DNA of 64,000 nt, taken from positions 186,001 to 250,000 of the forward strand of contig NDFF03000328.1 of NCBI GenBank assembly GCA_002150815.3, in the 5' to 3' direction. The DNA comes from Grammothele lineata. Taxonomy: Eukaryota; Basidiomycota; Agaricomycetes; Polyporales; Polyporaceae. The notes under the pieces were generated by a model that saw only the letters and a program-made list of their open reading frames with translations, searched no databases and was not told the origin of the DNA. The position numbers were made by a program, and so were the translations under genes. Of this stretch, positions 44,790 through 56,834 are shown piece after piece (within the stretch, counting starts at the first letter, position 1; the number at the start of each line of letters is the position of its first letter).

Positions 44790-47700
44790 AAATTGTACAT
44801 AACCATCAGACTTGTGGGTCTTGCGGGCCTTGTAGGTCTTGTGCGGCCAACGGCAGCGCCGGATAGCACAGGCGCCTGATCACTGCACCCTTATCGGATA
44901 ACCAATACATATCCATATCACGCGCTGAGGTAAATGAGGCGAAAACATGTATTTGGAGTATTCTACGTTAAGTACACGGAGGGGTCGAGGAGCAGACGAA
45001 AGGCAAGGCAAGGCTCTAACTGTAGCGAAACGATGCACGTACCATAGCCACCAACATCGAAGCCTTCGCACCGAGGTTCGCTGGAGCCCAGATCCGCCAA
45101 GCCTGGGGGTGCGAGAACACCGTCGCGGGTGAGCGAAACCGTAGCCTGTAGGCACAACCAGGCTGGCAAGACCACAAGCCGAAGCGCAACCAGCAGGAGA
45201 GAGCGTAGGATACAGGCCTTGCAGAGAGCAGCCGAACTTCGTCAGATCGTCCACTTGGAGCTTGAGGCCTTGAGGGCCCAGGCTGTAAGACGAGAACGCA
45301 GCGGGCCACAACTTAAACGTGAGTATGACACAAGACACAGCCGTTCCGGAGACCGACGCAGAAACATCCACCAATATGGACACAGCGAAAGCTGCGGAGC
45401 AGATACAGCTCTGGATGGGAAGGAGACGGGACGAAGAGACAGAGGGAAGAGGGAGGAGGAGGAGGAGGTCGGGGGACAAGAGTATCAGACTCACAGCTGT
45501 TATGCCAGCGCACTACCTGAGGGCAGGCTCGGAAAACCTTGTCCAAGAGCATGACGCCTTGTCCGACGCTCTCTTGAGGCGAGTTGAACAAGACCGGCCC
45601 CGGGAGATAGCGGGCCAGGGATCCGGCAAGGAGACTCGGACAGGCGGCAGGGTTGCCGAGCAGCAGAAGTCATGCTTAGAGCTACGCGAGATGTAGATAC
45701 AGAGGAAATGCAAGAGTTGTAGACAACTCTAAGTATGAGGCAATTCTTACGGGACATTGTACAAGGGAGACAAGAGTTGTGGTGCGAAGACAAGGGCATG
45801 TAAGTGGCTGAAAGGCGCCGCAAGACGTTTGGGCGCTTTCAATAAGTACCGGGTTATATCAGCCGCGCGCCGATTCTGGGCTAGCCTGGTATCGTCGAAC
45901 GTGTCATGTAAATTAATTCTGTAAAATACATGGCATGTGGGGCGAGTAGGCGTATCAGGCGCCCGAACTCGCCTCCTCCTCCCGATGCGATGCGGAAGGC
46001 TGCGTCGCGTTGATCTGGGCTTCCGCGGGCTGTTGCGCCAGGTAAAGAGAGAAGGCGTTGACAACCTTATACCGGGATGAGGCTGTCATGCCTTGCGTTC
46101 ATCGTGCTGTGCATTGTACATTTTGGGCTGTGTTTTGTGGTCTGGCGTCCCAGTACCTTGTCCAGGGGCCTGTAGATGCGGCAGTGCACTGGTTGTGGAC
46201 TTATCATGATCTTATCACCAGAATTATGTGCCTCCTCCGCATGACTAAGTATTATGGCGTGCTCCTACCGATCACACATAGCGCATCTCTCCCCTACTAT
46301 TTTACCGCAGTGGACATATGTACAACTGCCCTCCGAAAGCGTCTCGGTAGCTCTTATATCGTAGCTTATTCCGAAGTACTTACTGATCAAGTTGATTTGA
46401 AGCTCAGAGGTATTTCGTACTCTGTGCAATGTGACTAATCACGGGCCCTCGACTGAGCGACAGAAGGGCTTGGTGCGATACCACACGTACCTTGACAGTT
46501 CACCGCAACGGCCCAGCAAGACGAGAGAGAAGTGAAGAGGTTGTGTCGCGCCAGCGGCGATCGAATTGCTCACGTGTTAGCATTGGATCCAGGTTTAGAC
46601 GCTGGCGGCGGTTGCTGGAGGTTATGGGCGCTTACCAGCATCAATCCCTTTTCCCCCTCGCCTTTGCGTCCCTGTCTTACGCTACAGTATCTGGCCGCGC
46701 AACATTCGATCTTCTCTCTACCTTCGTTGCCATGTAAACGAGCTCAAACTCTTCCTGAGTTCGAGTCGTTCGCAGTCCAAGATCGTGACGAAGATCACTC
46801 CTCAAGCCGCGGATAGCGACACGAGAACAGCTGTGGACTTGAGGGCGCGGTGCGTACTGTTTCATAAACCTCTCCTCCCTTCTTTTGTCACGGCGTCGTG
46901 GTATCTATGTACGTTATAACGTCTGAAAGTCGTTTGTCCCTGATGCGGCGAAAATGGGGGTGGTAGGGAAGGAGGCTCTCTCGAGTCAGGGGGATATCAT
47001 TGAGCTAGGACACACTTGATCCCTTCCATACCCCTTCAGCACTGGCAGTCATAACGCCTCCCCCCTCTCGAGGTAGTTTGCCGTACGTACTTGGAGAGCT
47101 GGTCCCTTAGCATGGACCGTGAACAGAGACTGCTGCATTAGTCGAATAACTCATCGCATGACTGTACTTGACTGCCGGACGTATAAGGTCAGATGGATAT
47201 CCGGATACTTCTCGCGAAGAAGCAGGCAACCGTTAGAACGCCCATCCGGTGCTCATGAGCGCGGCCCCGGTTGTCCGGGTCCTAACGTCAGCGAACGCAC
47301 TGTACAGCCATGCCGCGGAGGCAGATCGCTATATGTCCTGGGTGCAGGATGATGTCGCAATTTGTTTAGAGCTGCTTGTTGCGCTGTGTCTTGTCGTGAA
47401 TATCGCATCTCTATTGATATACTTGGGGAACACATTGTATGCCTGCTAGAAATATTTAATTTTCGATGCCCACACGTTCAGGTGTATAGCTACTACAACC
47501 TTTAATCTGTCCGATGCTTACACTTCTCTACTTCCTAGGTTCCGTTGTCCATCACTCCGGCGCCCCGCTTGGCGTCTTTTCTCAGAACTCTCGACAGCTC
47601 AGACGCCTTCCCCCACCTTGCTTCTCGGGCGGTTATACGACCCACGGCCCGCAACCAGCTACTTCGCCAAATCTGCATTTGAGCAATTCCAGGCATGCTT

Positions 47701-48795
47701 GACAGGACTCGCAGTTCCCGCAAGCTCCTAGTACCGTAATCTTGGGTGTCGGTGCATACCGGAAGCCGACCTCTCCCGTAAGTCCCTCGTTTGACGCTGT
47801 TTTTGTTCTTCCGGTTGAATGGTTCGTTGAGGCAAGGGGAGAAGCGGTGAAATAGGGGCAGGGAGCTGGACGTGCCAATGGCGGAGTCCAGGCTATGTTT
47901 TCTCAGAATTGTTTGGACCATGATGAACATCGTGCATCGAAGTCGCAGGCCCGGAGATCCGCCAGTCGCACCGGCGGGTCTCGGGCTCTTTCGCGGGCGC
48001 AGCTGGATATTCCATAGGCTGAGACGAGAACGCAGTTCAGCCAGCCCGTATGCGGCGGCGCGGTAAGAATCACCAACGTATACGGCCACCATGGGTTTCA
48101 CGGACCGATCGTGGCACAATGGCACGGCGCTCATCGAAGTTCTTCTCTCCCGCTCTCAGACGCTAGTCCTTGTTTGGACCGTCCAGAGGCCTATATGCTC
48201 GACGAAACATCGCTCCCCAGCCGTCTCCCTCCCGTATCGACTGTAGCGGTGTTTTATGGGCGTACAATATCACGACACATACGAAAGTAATGCTGGAAAC
48301 TCATGCGCCGTCTTTGCTCAATTTCCTAGGGGTTTTCGACTTAGCAACATACTGCGGTGCCAGAAGGATGGCTGCGTAAGCCATGGACCCACAATTCCCT
48401 GCCCCCGTGGTCCTCCGGCGTCACTGTCTTCCCAGCGAAGGTTCCGTCCATGTGCTCCCGTTGGGCTGATGCGGTACGCCCCGTTTTCCTTCACAGCTTC
48501 GTGTGAATTGCTGACCATCGGCCTGCTATTGTCAATACGTGATACCAGTGCTTCTGCTCCCGGTTTGGTTAGTTCACCTAATGCGATCGCTACAGGATCT
48601 CGCAAAGGGGGTTCTCGACACTCGCAGAAGGCTACGTACATCATGCTTCTTCGCGTTTCAGACATGCAGACCGGGGCGCAGATTGAAGCGTACGCCTCAG
48701 TTTACTTACTATTTTCGGTTCGTAGCTGAAAGACGAAGGGCAGTGTCCTTGTGCCAATGCACCAGTTGCGCGTACCTGGGTTTACCATACTTTGT
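44790..48795. other. gene-poor stretch with a possible coding relic near 45.2-45.7 kb
   Basis: Near 45201-45320 (plus) a helical frame (LQRAAELRQIVHLELEALRA) ends at a gtgagt donor, and 45487-45695 has another protein-like frame (GSENLVQEHDALSDALLRRV) around a (GGA)n tract. They may be pieces of one lost gene. From 45.8 to 48.8 kb there are scattered frames on both strands but nothing I can assign. Confidence 0.3.
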
Positions 48796-48804
48796 CTATA
48801 TAAG
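48796..48804 (+). promoter_or_regulatory. TATA box of the 48,947 gene
   Basis: CTATATAAG about 145 bp before the ATG, followed by a long CA/CG-rich leader containing CCACGACCACGATCACGAC-type repeats. Confidence 0.5.
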
Positions 48805-48946
48805 CACTCTCCCCGACACCCCCATCTTCACCCCACAACCACCACGACCACGATCACGACTACTTCGTCTTCGACTTTCGCATCTGCGAAACCTATCTTG
48901 ACTTTCGACTTCGACCAACACTCATTGCATTGCGACAAGTTGTACC

Positions 48947-50335
48947 ATGTCATCGAACCGCATTCACACCAATCATTACCCCCGCTTCCCTGGCCAAATA
49001 GGCCCGGCCGTCAACGCCGCGACGGATAATCCTATCCCTCACCCTCCACCCCAACATCGTGCTCGCATGAGTGAGCGCCGTCAAGAGTACACGGTCTACA
49101 GCACCGCGCCGGCGAACGAGGTCAGGAGCGAGTCAGGCTTAACTGTACCGGGCGCCCCGCTTCTTGGCCCTCGTTCTCTCCCGGGCACGCCCGCTCAACA
49201 GCAAGGCGACCTGCCGTCCCAGGACACCGACGCGTCGACGCAAGGCTACGGTGGTGGAGAACGCCCGCACGCCAACCCCGCGAACGCGCAGGCGGATGCC
49301 TACATCAGTGCCGCCGGCGCACACGCTCACACGTTCACGGTGGACGTCGGGGCGCAGGCACGATCCTCGGCATCCGCGTACTTGCACGGCATGGACGCAC
49401 AAGCCCCGACGCACCGACACGGCCCGGCGCAGCCTCCTAGGGCTAGCGGTGGAGACGCCCAAGGTCTGCTTCTCCAGATTCCCACCTCTGTCGACCACAC
49501 CCCGACCGAGGCCAATAGAGCGCACCGCCGCCTCTCGACGACCGCCCCTCCCCCTCTCCCCATCAGTGTCCCCCAGCATGCCCGCCGCGGCTCGGACCTC
49601 GACAGGAGCCCCGCCAGCTCACCCGCGGATAGCGACCGCTCGTCCTTCTCCTACCGCTCCGAGCACAGCGACCTCGTCGGTCCATTCGCCGCCATGCAGA
49701 TGTCCGGGAGCGGGAACGGACCGAACGCGGCCATGTTGGCTCCGGGCTCGCGATCTACTAGGGGCCACCACCGCTCCTCCTCGTCGGTCTCTTCCTATGA
49801 GGCTCAGCCGTCTCCCCCTCCGCCGTATGCTGCCAATTCGTCCTCTCCCACCTCCGCGTTGGATCTCCTGGCTTTCCCCATCATTTGGGATCTACGCACC
49901 ACCCGTCTCAGGGAACTCGCGTTCTCTCCGGAGCAGAAGAAGGCGTTGAAGGCGCCGGCATTCCCTTCGAACCCGCTCAAGGAATGCGAGCTCTACTTCG
50001 GCCCTCCCATGGTCGTACGCGGGGTTTCCGCCAATCCTGACGAATGGACGGCCTCGCTGGCATCGGTCCACGGGGGCCCACTCACCGTGGAAGACATCCT
50101 GGTCGCGATTGAACGCGAGCTGTACAAAGTGGCCGACGACATGACCCTGTACGAAGACCATCCTCGCTACGACGATGCCGTCAAGGAACGCCCTGAGCGG
50201 CTCCAGGGCCCCAATGATGCCCTGTCGGGGATGCTTCGATACGTCGACCTCTACCCGGAGGGCCAGTGCGTCTTCCGCGGGTTACGCCCGCGGCGCAGGG
50301 CCGGAGAGGGTGTCTTTGACGTCTGCATCGCCTAG
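48947..50335 (+). CDS. long DUF6699-like protein
   Basis: Single exon, 462 aa, from MSSNRIHTNHYPRF. Residues 1-300 are low complexity (Ala/Pro/Ser/Gly, with His-rich parts) and probably disordered. The domain is at about 310-462: FPIIWDLRTTRL, a strand with VVRGVSANPDEW, the helix PLTVEDILVAIERELYKV, then LRYVDLYPEGQCVFRGLRP and a final VFDVCIA. The F-R-G-L-R-P-x-R block is shared with the gene at 22935-23840, and the pseudogene at 42180 is also close. No signal peptide. It is the longest copy in the window. Function unknown. Confidence 0.75.
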   Translation: MSSNRIHTNHYPRFPGQIGPAVNAATDNPIPHPPPQHRARMSERRQEYTVYSTAPANEVRSESGLTVPGAPLLGPRSLPGTPAQQQGDLPSQDTDASTQGYGGGERPHANPANAQADAYISAAGAHAHTFTVDVGAQARSSASAYLHGMDAQAPTHRHGPAQPPRASGGDAQGLLLQIPTSVDHTPTEANRAHRRLSTTAPPPLPISVPQHARRGSDLDRSPASSPADSDRSSFSYRSEHSDLVGPFAAMQMSGSGNGPNAAMLAPGSRSTRGHHRSSSSVSSYEAQPSPPPPYAANSSSPTSALDLLAFPIIWDLRTTRLRELAFSPEQKKALKAPAFPSNPLKECELYFGPPMVVRGVSANPDEWTASLASVHGGPLTVEDILVAIERELYKVADDMTLYEDHPRYDDAVKERPERLQGPNDALSGMLRYVDLYPEGQCVFRGLRPRRRAGEGVFDVCIA

Positions 50336-52628
50336 GTAAGCCACATCCCGGCGAATCGTAACCCAACATTACTGACATAGCTTCAAGTTGACAGGGCCTG
50401 CGCGGATACGCCGCCTCATCCCACTCTCTTTATACACTACGATTATGTTTGGACAATTTCCCGCTCTCGTGCCCTGTACGCAGGGTGCGGTCGAGAGGGC
50501 CTATTCGATTCCGGCACGAAGCATCATGTCGTCTCCCCCAAGCACGATCATCTGTGTATCAGTAGCATCTCCTCTCCTCACACTCAGTCTCGGACTCTGT
50601 CTGTTGTATCAGCGTTTCCTCCTCTCTCTCCCTTCCCCTTCCAGTTCTACTCCTCTTCTTTTCCTCCTCTTCTTTTCCCTTGACGGGCCTTTTCATTGTC
50701 TCCTCGGGCGTCAGGCCCTCCCCCTCATTTAGTTCGGATGTGCTATACCCCTGCATGCGCTCGTGCGCTCTCGCTCCTCGTATACCTCTCTATATAGATA
50801 TCTATACGAGTACTGTAGTGGCTACCTACTTAGTATAGCATAGCTCTCCGTAACTCCTCATCAGTACCTATCTGTACTAGTTGAGTTTTTATGACCACAA
50901 CGATGTTATGTACCAGAGCATTGTGTGAGGTTTTGGCCTGAAAGTTGAACGCGATACTTAGTCGACCCAGTCAGCGCCCGTGTTTGTCCGGCAGCGCGCT
51001 CGCGTCTTCCACCGTTACCACCATCTTCAGCTGATCGTTAGACAAACGTTCTCGTCTTTCGTCCTCAACCACTCAGACAAGGCATGAAGACAGGCGCAGT
51101 GCCACATCAAGGAAAGATCTGTGGACTCGGAGGTGGGTCGTAGGATGTTGACGATCGATGTCGGGACGGCGGAAGCTGCTGCTGGTACGTCGAGACGTCT
51201 CTGCAACCTCCGTGGTAAATCTAACACTCCCTCTCGGCCCTAGATCCTCGCTGCACATCCCGCATGCGTAGCTAGAAACGCCTTCAACCAACCCTCAACA
51301 TCCCGCGACATAACCATCTCAACAGCGGATCGCGCCCGTCTGAGACACGCCTCCAACGCGTGTTCAACTCCAACACGGACCTACATCTCCGCTTCTCCCT
51401 CCCGCGAATCCCTCACACGCACGCGTGATCTGGCAAGTATGAAGCCGAAGCATCCTCGCGCGTTCCGGACTCCGCGGCCCTCGAGACCGAGCGCGGCGCT
51501 GTGCAGGGCCAATCAAATTCGCAAATGAGGATCGCGATCTATGCATTGTCTCCGCCCACGGCGTGGCGCGCCCTCGGGCTTTCGGAACCCGGGCCCGGTC
51601 GAGGCAATGAACAACTCCACGCGCAGGCACATCCCGTCGCCGGAAAGAGATTGCCTTCGGATAGTGTTTGAGGCACGGCAGAGGATGTCGCGACAGGAGC
51701 GAGCATTTTGAACGGTCTTTGGTATGTGTACTTTCGCTCCTCGTTATCTGATCGATACTTATGTGTTTGTTACGTACGGGCAGTCTGGATTCTGGAATGC
51801 TGTTGCTGTCGACTCTTCCACCTTTCAAGACGAAGTCGCTCCTCTATCCCTGTGACCGTCGGCCATAACCCTATACGCCGCATGTCCTGAAATCACCCAC
51901 ACAATCTCCTTAAAGCCACTCATCGGAGCACCTTAAGTGAATTCCTACGACGCCCTCTGGTCACTCCTGGCGCCAGATGCTCGGATCGGACTCGCGATAT
52001 TGATGCTTCGGATTCCTCTGAGGAGATCGGCATTCGTACCCACCGGAGCAGCACTCCTGAGTCACCCGCATCACCCAACAGGGTAGGCCTCCGAAACCTC
52101 TCCAACAACATATTCCATGTAGACCCCATGCAGTTTTCATATCAGTGCTGAAGCGCGTTACAGTCTGACAGCGTTGGGAGGTAGCCCGCTTTGAATTTCC
52201 GGCGAAATCTTCGTATCACCCTGAGAGACGCACCTCTATACACACCTATACCATGCATGAAACCTGTATCTACCGGTGATAGAATACTTATGGACATGTG
52301 GAGGAGATTGTGCCGGCGTGAGCAGTGTTCGGACTCCTTCGGAGCTGGAGCATGTATGCGTTAGATTCGACCTTTGGCGCTCAACTCGAGTCTTGATCTC
52401 AACACGTTTCGACGACCACCATGATGTTCACTTTATGCCTCGCTCTCCGACCTGCTGCTATTCTCAAGCCGTGATGTTTCTTGTGTCGTTATCTCCGGCC
52501 CTGTTGTTATGGAATACGTGATGTGGAACGCGGGGACTAGGTAGGAGGTATGTCTACATTGCATCATCTTCTTCGTGCACTCAACGTGCCTGTGTTTCGC
52601 TATATGCGCGTTCTCCATTGGCGAACTG
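50336..52628. other. mostly intergenic, polypyrimidine tract and coding relics
   Basis: 50.62-50.69 kb is a CT-rich tract in the 3' region of the preceding gene. 51.0-51.76 kb (minus) holds a possible pseudogene listed separately. 51.9-52.15 kb (plus) has a protein-like C-terminal frame (VGLRNLSNNIFHVDPMQFSY) ending at 52151 with no upstream exon found. Confidence 0.35.
51032..51760 (-). pseudogene. possible nonsense-interrupted gene relic, family unknown
   Basis: One minus-strand reading frame runs from about 51760 to 51032 and is interrupted only by three in-frame stops (TGA near 51516, TAG near 51382, TAG near 51242). The segments between them read like helical protein (VGVEHALEACLRRARSAVEM, DVEGWLKAFLATHAG, LSLMWHCACLHALSEWL). 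The stops could each come from C-to-T changes. A different frame is open for 154 codons across part of the region, so this may be a composition effect. No family recognised. Confidence 0.3.
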
Positions 52629-52979
52629 TCAATAGTCGCCCATCAGCATCTGCGCAATGTCTTTTGCATTGCTAGAGATGCTTTTTTCGCCACCGGCTCG
52701 AACAATCCATGGGCCCTTTTGTAGCGCGTCTTCATGGAAGTTCAAGGGATCGTCGTGTTGGGTCACCATGTTTCCTCGATTGCCTTGTCCGCCTGCTCTC
52801 CGCAAATTGTCAAGGCGCATTACTATGGCGTAGGCACGGAATCGAAATGGGCATTGGGATGGCTGCTGGTGAGTTTCTACGGTCCAGCCCTCGTCCCCCC
52901 AGCCTCCATGCCCAGACCAACTCAGCAGGTGCGGGCCGGCTGTGTTCCGACCTGTGACGCCATACTCTCCAAGTGGCAA
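52629..52979 (-). CDS. small hypothetical protein, start unresolved
   Basis: A minus-strand frame ending at 52629 with strongly protein-like sequence: NLRRAGGQGNRGNMVTQHDD, then LQKGPWIVRAGGEKSISSNA and AKDIAQMLMGDY at the end. The open frame reaches 52979, but the first ATG is at 52804 and upstream splicing is likely. It would be transcribed away from the GH5 gene starting at 53101. I do not recognise a family. Evidence is composition and a plausible C-terminus only. Confidence 0.35.
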   Translation of the reverse strand: MPLGEYGVTGRNTAGPHLLSWSGHGGWGDEGWTVETHQQPSQCPFRFRAYAIVMRLDNLRRAGGQGNRGNMVTQHDDPLNFHEDALQKGPWIVRAGGEKSISSNAKDIAQMLMGDY

Positions 52980-53100
52980 GAGATATACAGAGCAAGGCTA
53001 TCCCCAACATCCTTCGCGAACGCGCCGCAGCACTTGACGAGCGCGTCTGGAACCCATACGCAACGACGCCCTAGTGTTCAAGGAGACCTTCCGATACAAT

Positions 53101-54993
53101 ATGCGTAAAGCTCTCGGAGGCATCAAAGCTCGACTCAAGGAGGCGACTCGCAGCCCGTCTCCCACACCTGCCGCAACCCCTCCAGTTGGAACGAGCCACC
53201 TATCGGAGCAGTATCGTGTCGAAGCGGACTTGTACCGGTATCGGAAGCAGCGAGGTGTCAATCTAGGTGCGTGTAGTCTTGCCTTTCCCCCATTTCTCAA
53301 CGGTGCCCTTAACGAGCACATAGGATCTTGGTTCGTTCTGGAGCGATGGATCTCGGAGACCCCATTTCGATCGGCTCAAGCACCAGCCCAAAGCGACTTA
53401 GACGTAGCAAAGGGCGACAATGCGAGGAAGATCCTGGAGCAGCATTGGGACAGTTGGATCACGGAGGACGACTGGAAATGGCTTTCGGAGAAAGGAATCA
53501 ACACTGTTCGCATTCCGGTGAGTGAACACTATGAGTTCTGCGCATACAACCCCTTTCGTTATGATCCAATTGCCTCTATCGAGTATCCATGCTGACTGGA
53601 TATCTCAGATCGGGTACTATCACATAAGCGGTGCCACCTCCAGTGTCATCCACGGCACCGATTTCAGCGGTCTTGGACCAGTCTTCTCGTGGGCATGGAC
53701 CCGAATCCTCAACTGCCTGGCGATGGCATATCGATACGGAATTGGCGTGCTTTTTGGTCAGTTAACGGCGTCCGCTACAATGCACCCTTCTCACTCAAAG
53801 TCTGTGACGCATAGACCTCCATGCTGCTCCTGGGAAACAGAACCACGATTCCCACTCAGGAACGTCTCTAAAACCGTCGTTCTTCGAAGACCAGAGCAAC
53901 ATGACACATACCATCCAAATCCTCACCACGTTCGTCACCCACATCCTCTCTTTCGCGCGTACGCACAACCCTCCACTCCACAACCTTGTCGGTATCGAGC
54001 TCCTCAATGAGCCTCAACCCGGCGCACGCAGCGATGCCCTCAAAGATTGGTACCTCACCGCGTTCCGTGCGATTCGCGCGCTTGACCCCGATCTTCCTCT
54101 CTACATCAGCGACTGCTGGCAAACCGAGCAGTACGCCATGTTCGTCAAGAACGCTGAGACGCCCTTCGTCGCGCTCGACCACCACCTCTACCGCTGCTTC
54201 ACCAAAGAAGACATCTCCACTCCCGTGGCGGAGCACTCCCGCCGGCTACGCGATCGCGGGAACGGCGCGCCAGCAACGTTCGCGCGGGTAGCGAGCGAGC
54301 TGGCGAGTGCGGGCGGCGCGCTCATCGTGGGCGAGTGGTCCGCGGCGCTCAATCCCAGATCGTTGCACGGGGTGGAAGACGAAGCCGCGGCGAAACGCGA
54401 CTACGTGGAGGCGCAGCTCGAGCTGTTCGAGGCCCACTGCGCAGGCTGGTTCTTCTGGACGTACAAGAAGGGGCGGGGCGGGGATACGGGTTGGGCGTTC
54501 CGGGACGCGTTCGAAGCGGGGGTCTTCCCTGACGATTTGGGCCGGACGACGTACGACACCGTGCGCAGGCAGGGTGGCCGGGAGCAACGGAAAGCGGAGG
54601 CAGGACGCAGCGCGCTGGGTACGTTGTTTCCGTCAACATGCCTTTGGTTCGGATGGCGCTGACGATAATCACTCCCCGGTAGAACTGCACCAGTCGTACT
54701 GGGAGCAGTACCCAGGCCACTATGAACACCAGCGGTTCGTCGACGGATTCACCATCGGTTGGGACGACGCTGTTATGTTCGTGTCAAGTGGCCAGGAGTT
54801 GGGGTTTGTGGGACCGTGGATGAAGCGACGGACTAGGGAGCATATCATACAGAAGGGTAACAGGAATGTCTGGGAGTTCGGTAAGTGCCCGTCACTGCCA
54901 TTCAGTATTCAATGGGTGCGCTGATACGAGCATCTATCAGAACACGGTTTCAATCAGGGACTACAGGCTGCGATGAAGGACATGTTGGTCTAG
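53101..54993 (+). CDS. glycoside hydrolase family 5, exo-1,3-beta-glucanase-like
   Basis: Six exons: 53101-53266, 53324-53517, 53609-53756, 53815-54618, 54683-54880 and 54941-54993, giving 520 aa. It shows the GH5 exo-beta-1,3-glucanase signature RGVNLGSWFVLERWI at the start of the barrel, then INTVRIPIGYYHISGA and DLHAAPGKQNHDSHSG. The acid/base Glu is in GIELLNEPQ and the nucleophile Glu in ALIVGEWSAAL. The last exons give RFVDGFTIGWDDAVMF and GFVGPWMKRRTREH, as in intact members. There is no signal peptide or anchor. The N-terminus is short and charged (MRKALGGIKARLKEATRS), so it may be an intracellular or unconventionally exported form. Likely role: hydrolysis or remodelling of beta-1,3-glucan. 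The ATG at 53101 is the first that keeps the frame. Confidence 0.86.
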
Positions 54994-55329
54994 CACAAAC
55001 GTCCTTTAGCAATATGCCCGATTTGGATACAACTACATCAACGATCCTATTGTACATATCACAGCTCATATGATACACTGATGTATGGTATGTTCAACAC
55101 TGTTCAGCACGGGAATAGTCCATGGTAGAACTACCTCGTGTAGTCTAGCAAAGTAAAAGGTATCTATACGTGTATAATGAGTAACACATTCGTGCGCTGG
55201 TTGATATGAACGTCTATTCCACGTAGGGGTGCAATCAGGCAGGCCTCTGCAGAATTGCAAACGAACTTTCTTCGCCATCAAACGGATCAATAGGGCTTGG
55301 TGTGCGCATCCTGCGGCTACCAAATAAGT
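54994..55329. other. intergenic, no feature seen
   Basis: Nothing supported. Confidence 0.4.
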
Positions 55330-55967
55330 TTAGAATTCTGTCCTGTTATCATAACACCAGATCAATTTACTCACCTGCATAAAGCCTCCAGGTTGAGGGG
55401 CTCCTCCGTATCCTTGCGTCGGCGGCGGGCCCTGAGGCGCCTGGTACGCAGGTGCTGCCGCCGTGTTCCACCCGCCTTGAAGCCCTGGTCCCATAGTCCC
55501 GGGTCCGGCGGCGGCCTCTTGCGGCCCAGCATTGTTGAACCCAGCCCCGGCGCCGGTAGTGGTAGAGTTGATGCCGCCTGTACGACCGAATCCCCCGAAC
55601 CTGCCGAACCTGCCTCCGCCGACTCCTCCAGCCGCGGGATATGTCGTACCAGCCATCCCGGCGCGCTGGCGCCGACGCCTGAGGAGACAGAGGCAACAGA
55701 GGAGAAAGAGGGCGAGTAGAACGACACAACCTGTAGAGGAAGAAGTCAGACTCCTAGCAGAAGACAACATTACGCGTACGGTACGGCCGGCGCACCTATG
55801 ACGATACCCGCTATGGCACCTGCGGCAAGCCGGCCAGCCGTCCCACGTGACGAACTTGATCCTCCACTTCTCAAATCTTCATTCCCGGGAACATCTTGGG
55901 CCACCGCGGAGCATGCTACTATTGAGATAGCAGCTAGGGTGAGTGCGGCTCGGGAAGTGGTAGGCAT
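55330..55967 (-). CDS. small single-pass membrane protein with Gly/Pro-rich tail
   Basis: Two exons, 55967-55796 and 55730-55330, giving 190 aa; the intron (gtgcgc...cctctacag) closes in phase 1. A signal peptide (TLAAISIVACSAVAQ) is followed by a short Ser-rich ectodomain, then a transmembrane segment created by the splice (AIAGIVIGCVVLLALFLLCC) and an Arg cluster (LRRRRQRAG). The cytoplasmic tail is Gly/Pro/Ala-rich with P-x-x-x-x-G-Y-G repeats. Such type I proteins are common in agaricomycetes and have no firm function; a sensor or cell-surface adaptor is possible. The end is uncertain: a donor-like gtgagt at 55381-55376 could start another intron. Confidence 0.7.
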
Positions 55968-56834
55968 TGTGAAAGTAGATGCAAGGGTGCAGTGAGGGAG
56001 GAAGTACGTTCACATTGCAGAGCATCGGGCATTTTATGTCTGCTCTTTTACCCCACCTTGTCAAAGTGGAGCGAATCATCAATCCTATAGTAGCCCCGGG
56101 GCCACCGTCAACGCTCTCAGTAGCCCGGGGAGCGCGGTCAATCCTGACGTCTGTGAATTGATCAACGTCATGGCTTCAAGCCAGGGTTGTTGGAGCCTCG
56201 TATAACAGGAAGCACAGATGCCAAGTGCATAGCAGTCTATGCGTGAGGCTCAGGAGGAAGCTGTGATGGCGAGGAAAGGCAGGATGGAACATATAGCGAT
56301 AAGTGGTCTAATATATTGTCAGCAACTCTCACAGAAGCCATTTCACACCAAATCATTGGCTACTCAGTAGTGTTGATTCTCAGATTTGAAGAAAAAATCA
56401 TCATGATTCAAGAGTAGTTTGCATACCTCGAAAGAATTCGTGGCTGCACGGAGTCATGATTGTATAGTGGAGCGGAGTTGGAGGTAAGAGAGCATGAGGC
56501 CCCGTCGACGTCATCCACATCTGGGATCCGGCCCCTACCGGGCGCCAAAGAGGCTTTTCGGCTTCGACGATATGCTCACGAATTCGTTCGCTCGACGAGC
56601 TGCGACAATCTTCCGTGGTCGGCGGTAGTGGGCGACATAGAGTGAACGTACGGACATCCTGCTGAATGTAGAGCTAAAAAGCAAATGCATCGTACTATAG
56701 ACGGGTAGCAAGGAAGGGACGGTTCTGATTACATCTACATGTACTGTACATTACGGCCAGTCCGGTTCTAAAGTATCCAAAACAAACGTACGATATCCCA
56801 TGATAAATTACAACGACGGCCACGATGCGCCCAC
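55968..56834. other. intergenic, no feature seen
   Basis: No gene supported. It includes the downstream flank of MIP1. Confidence 0.4.
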
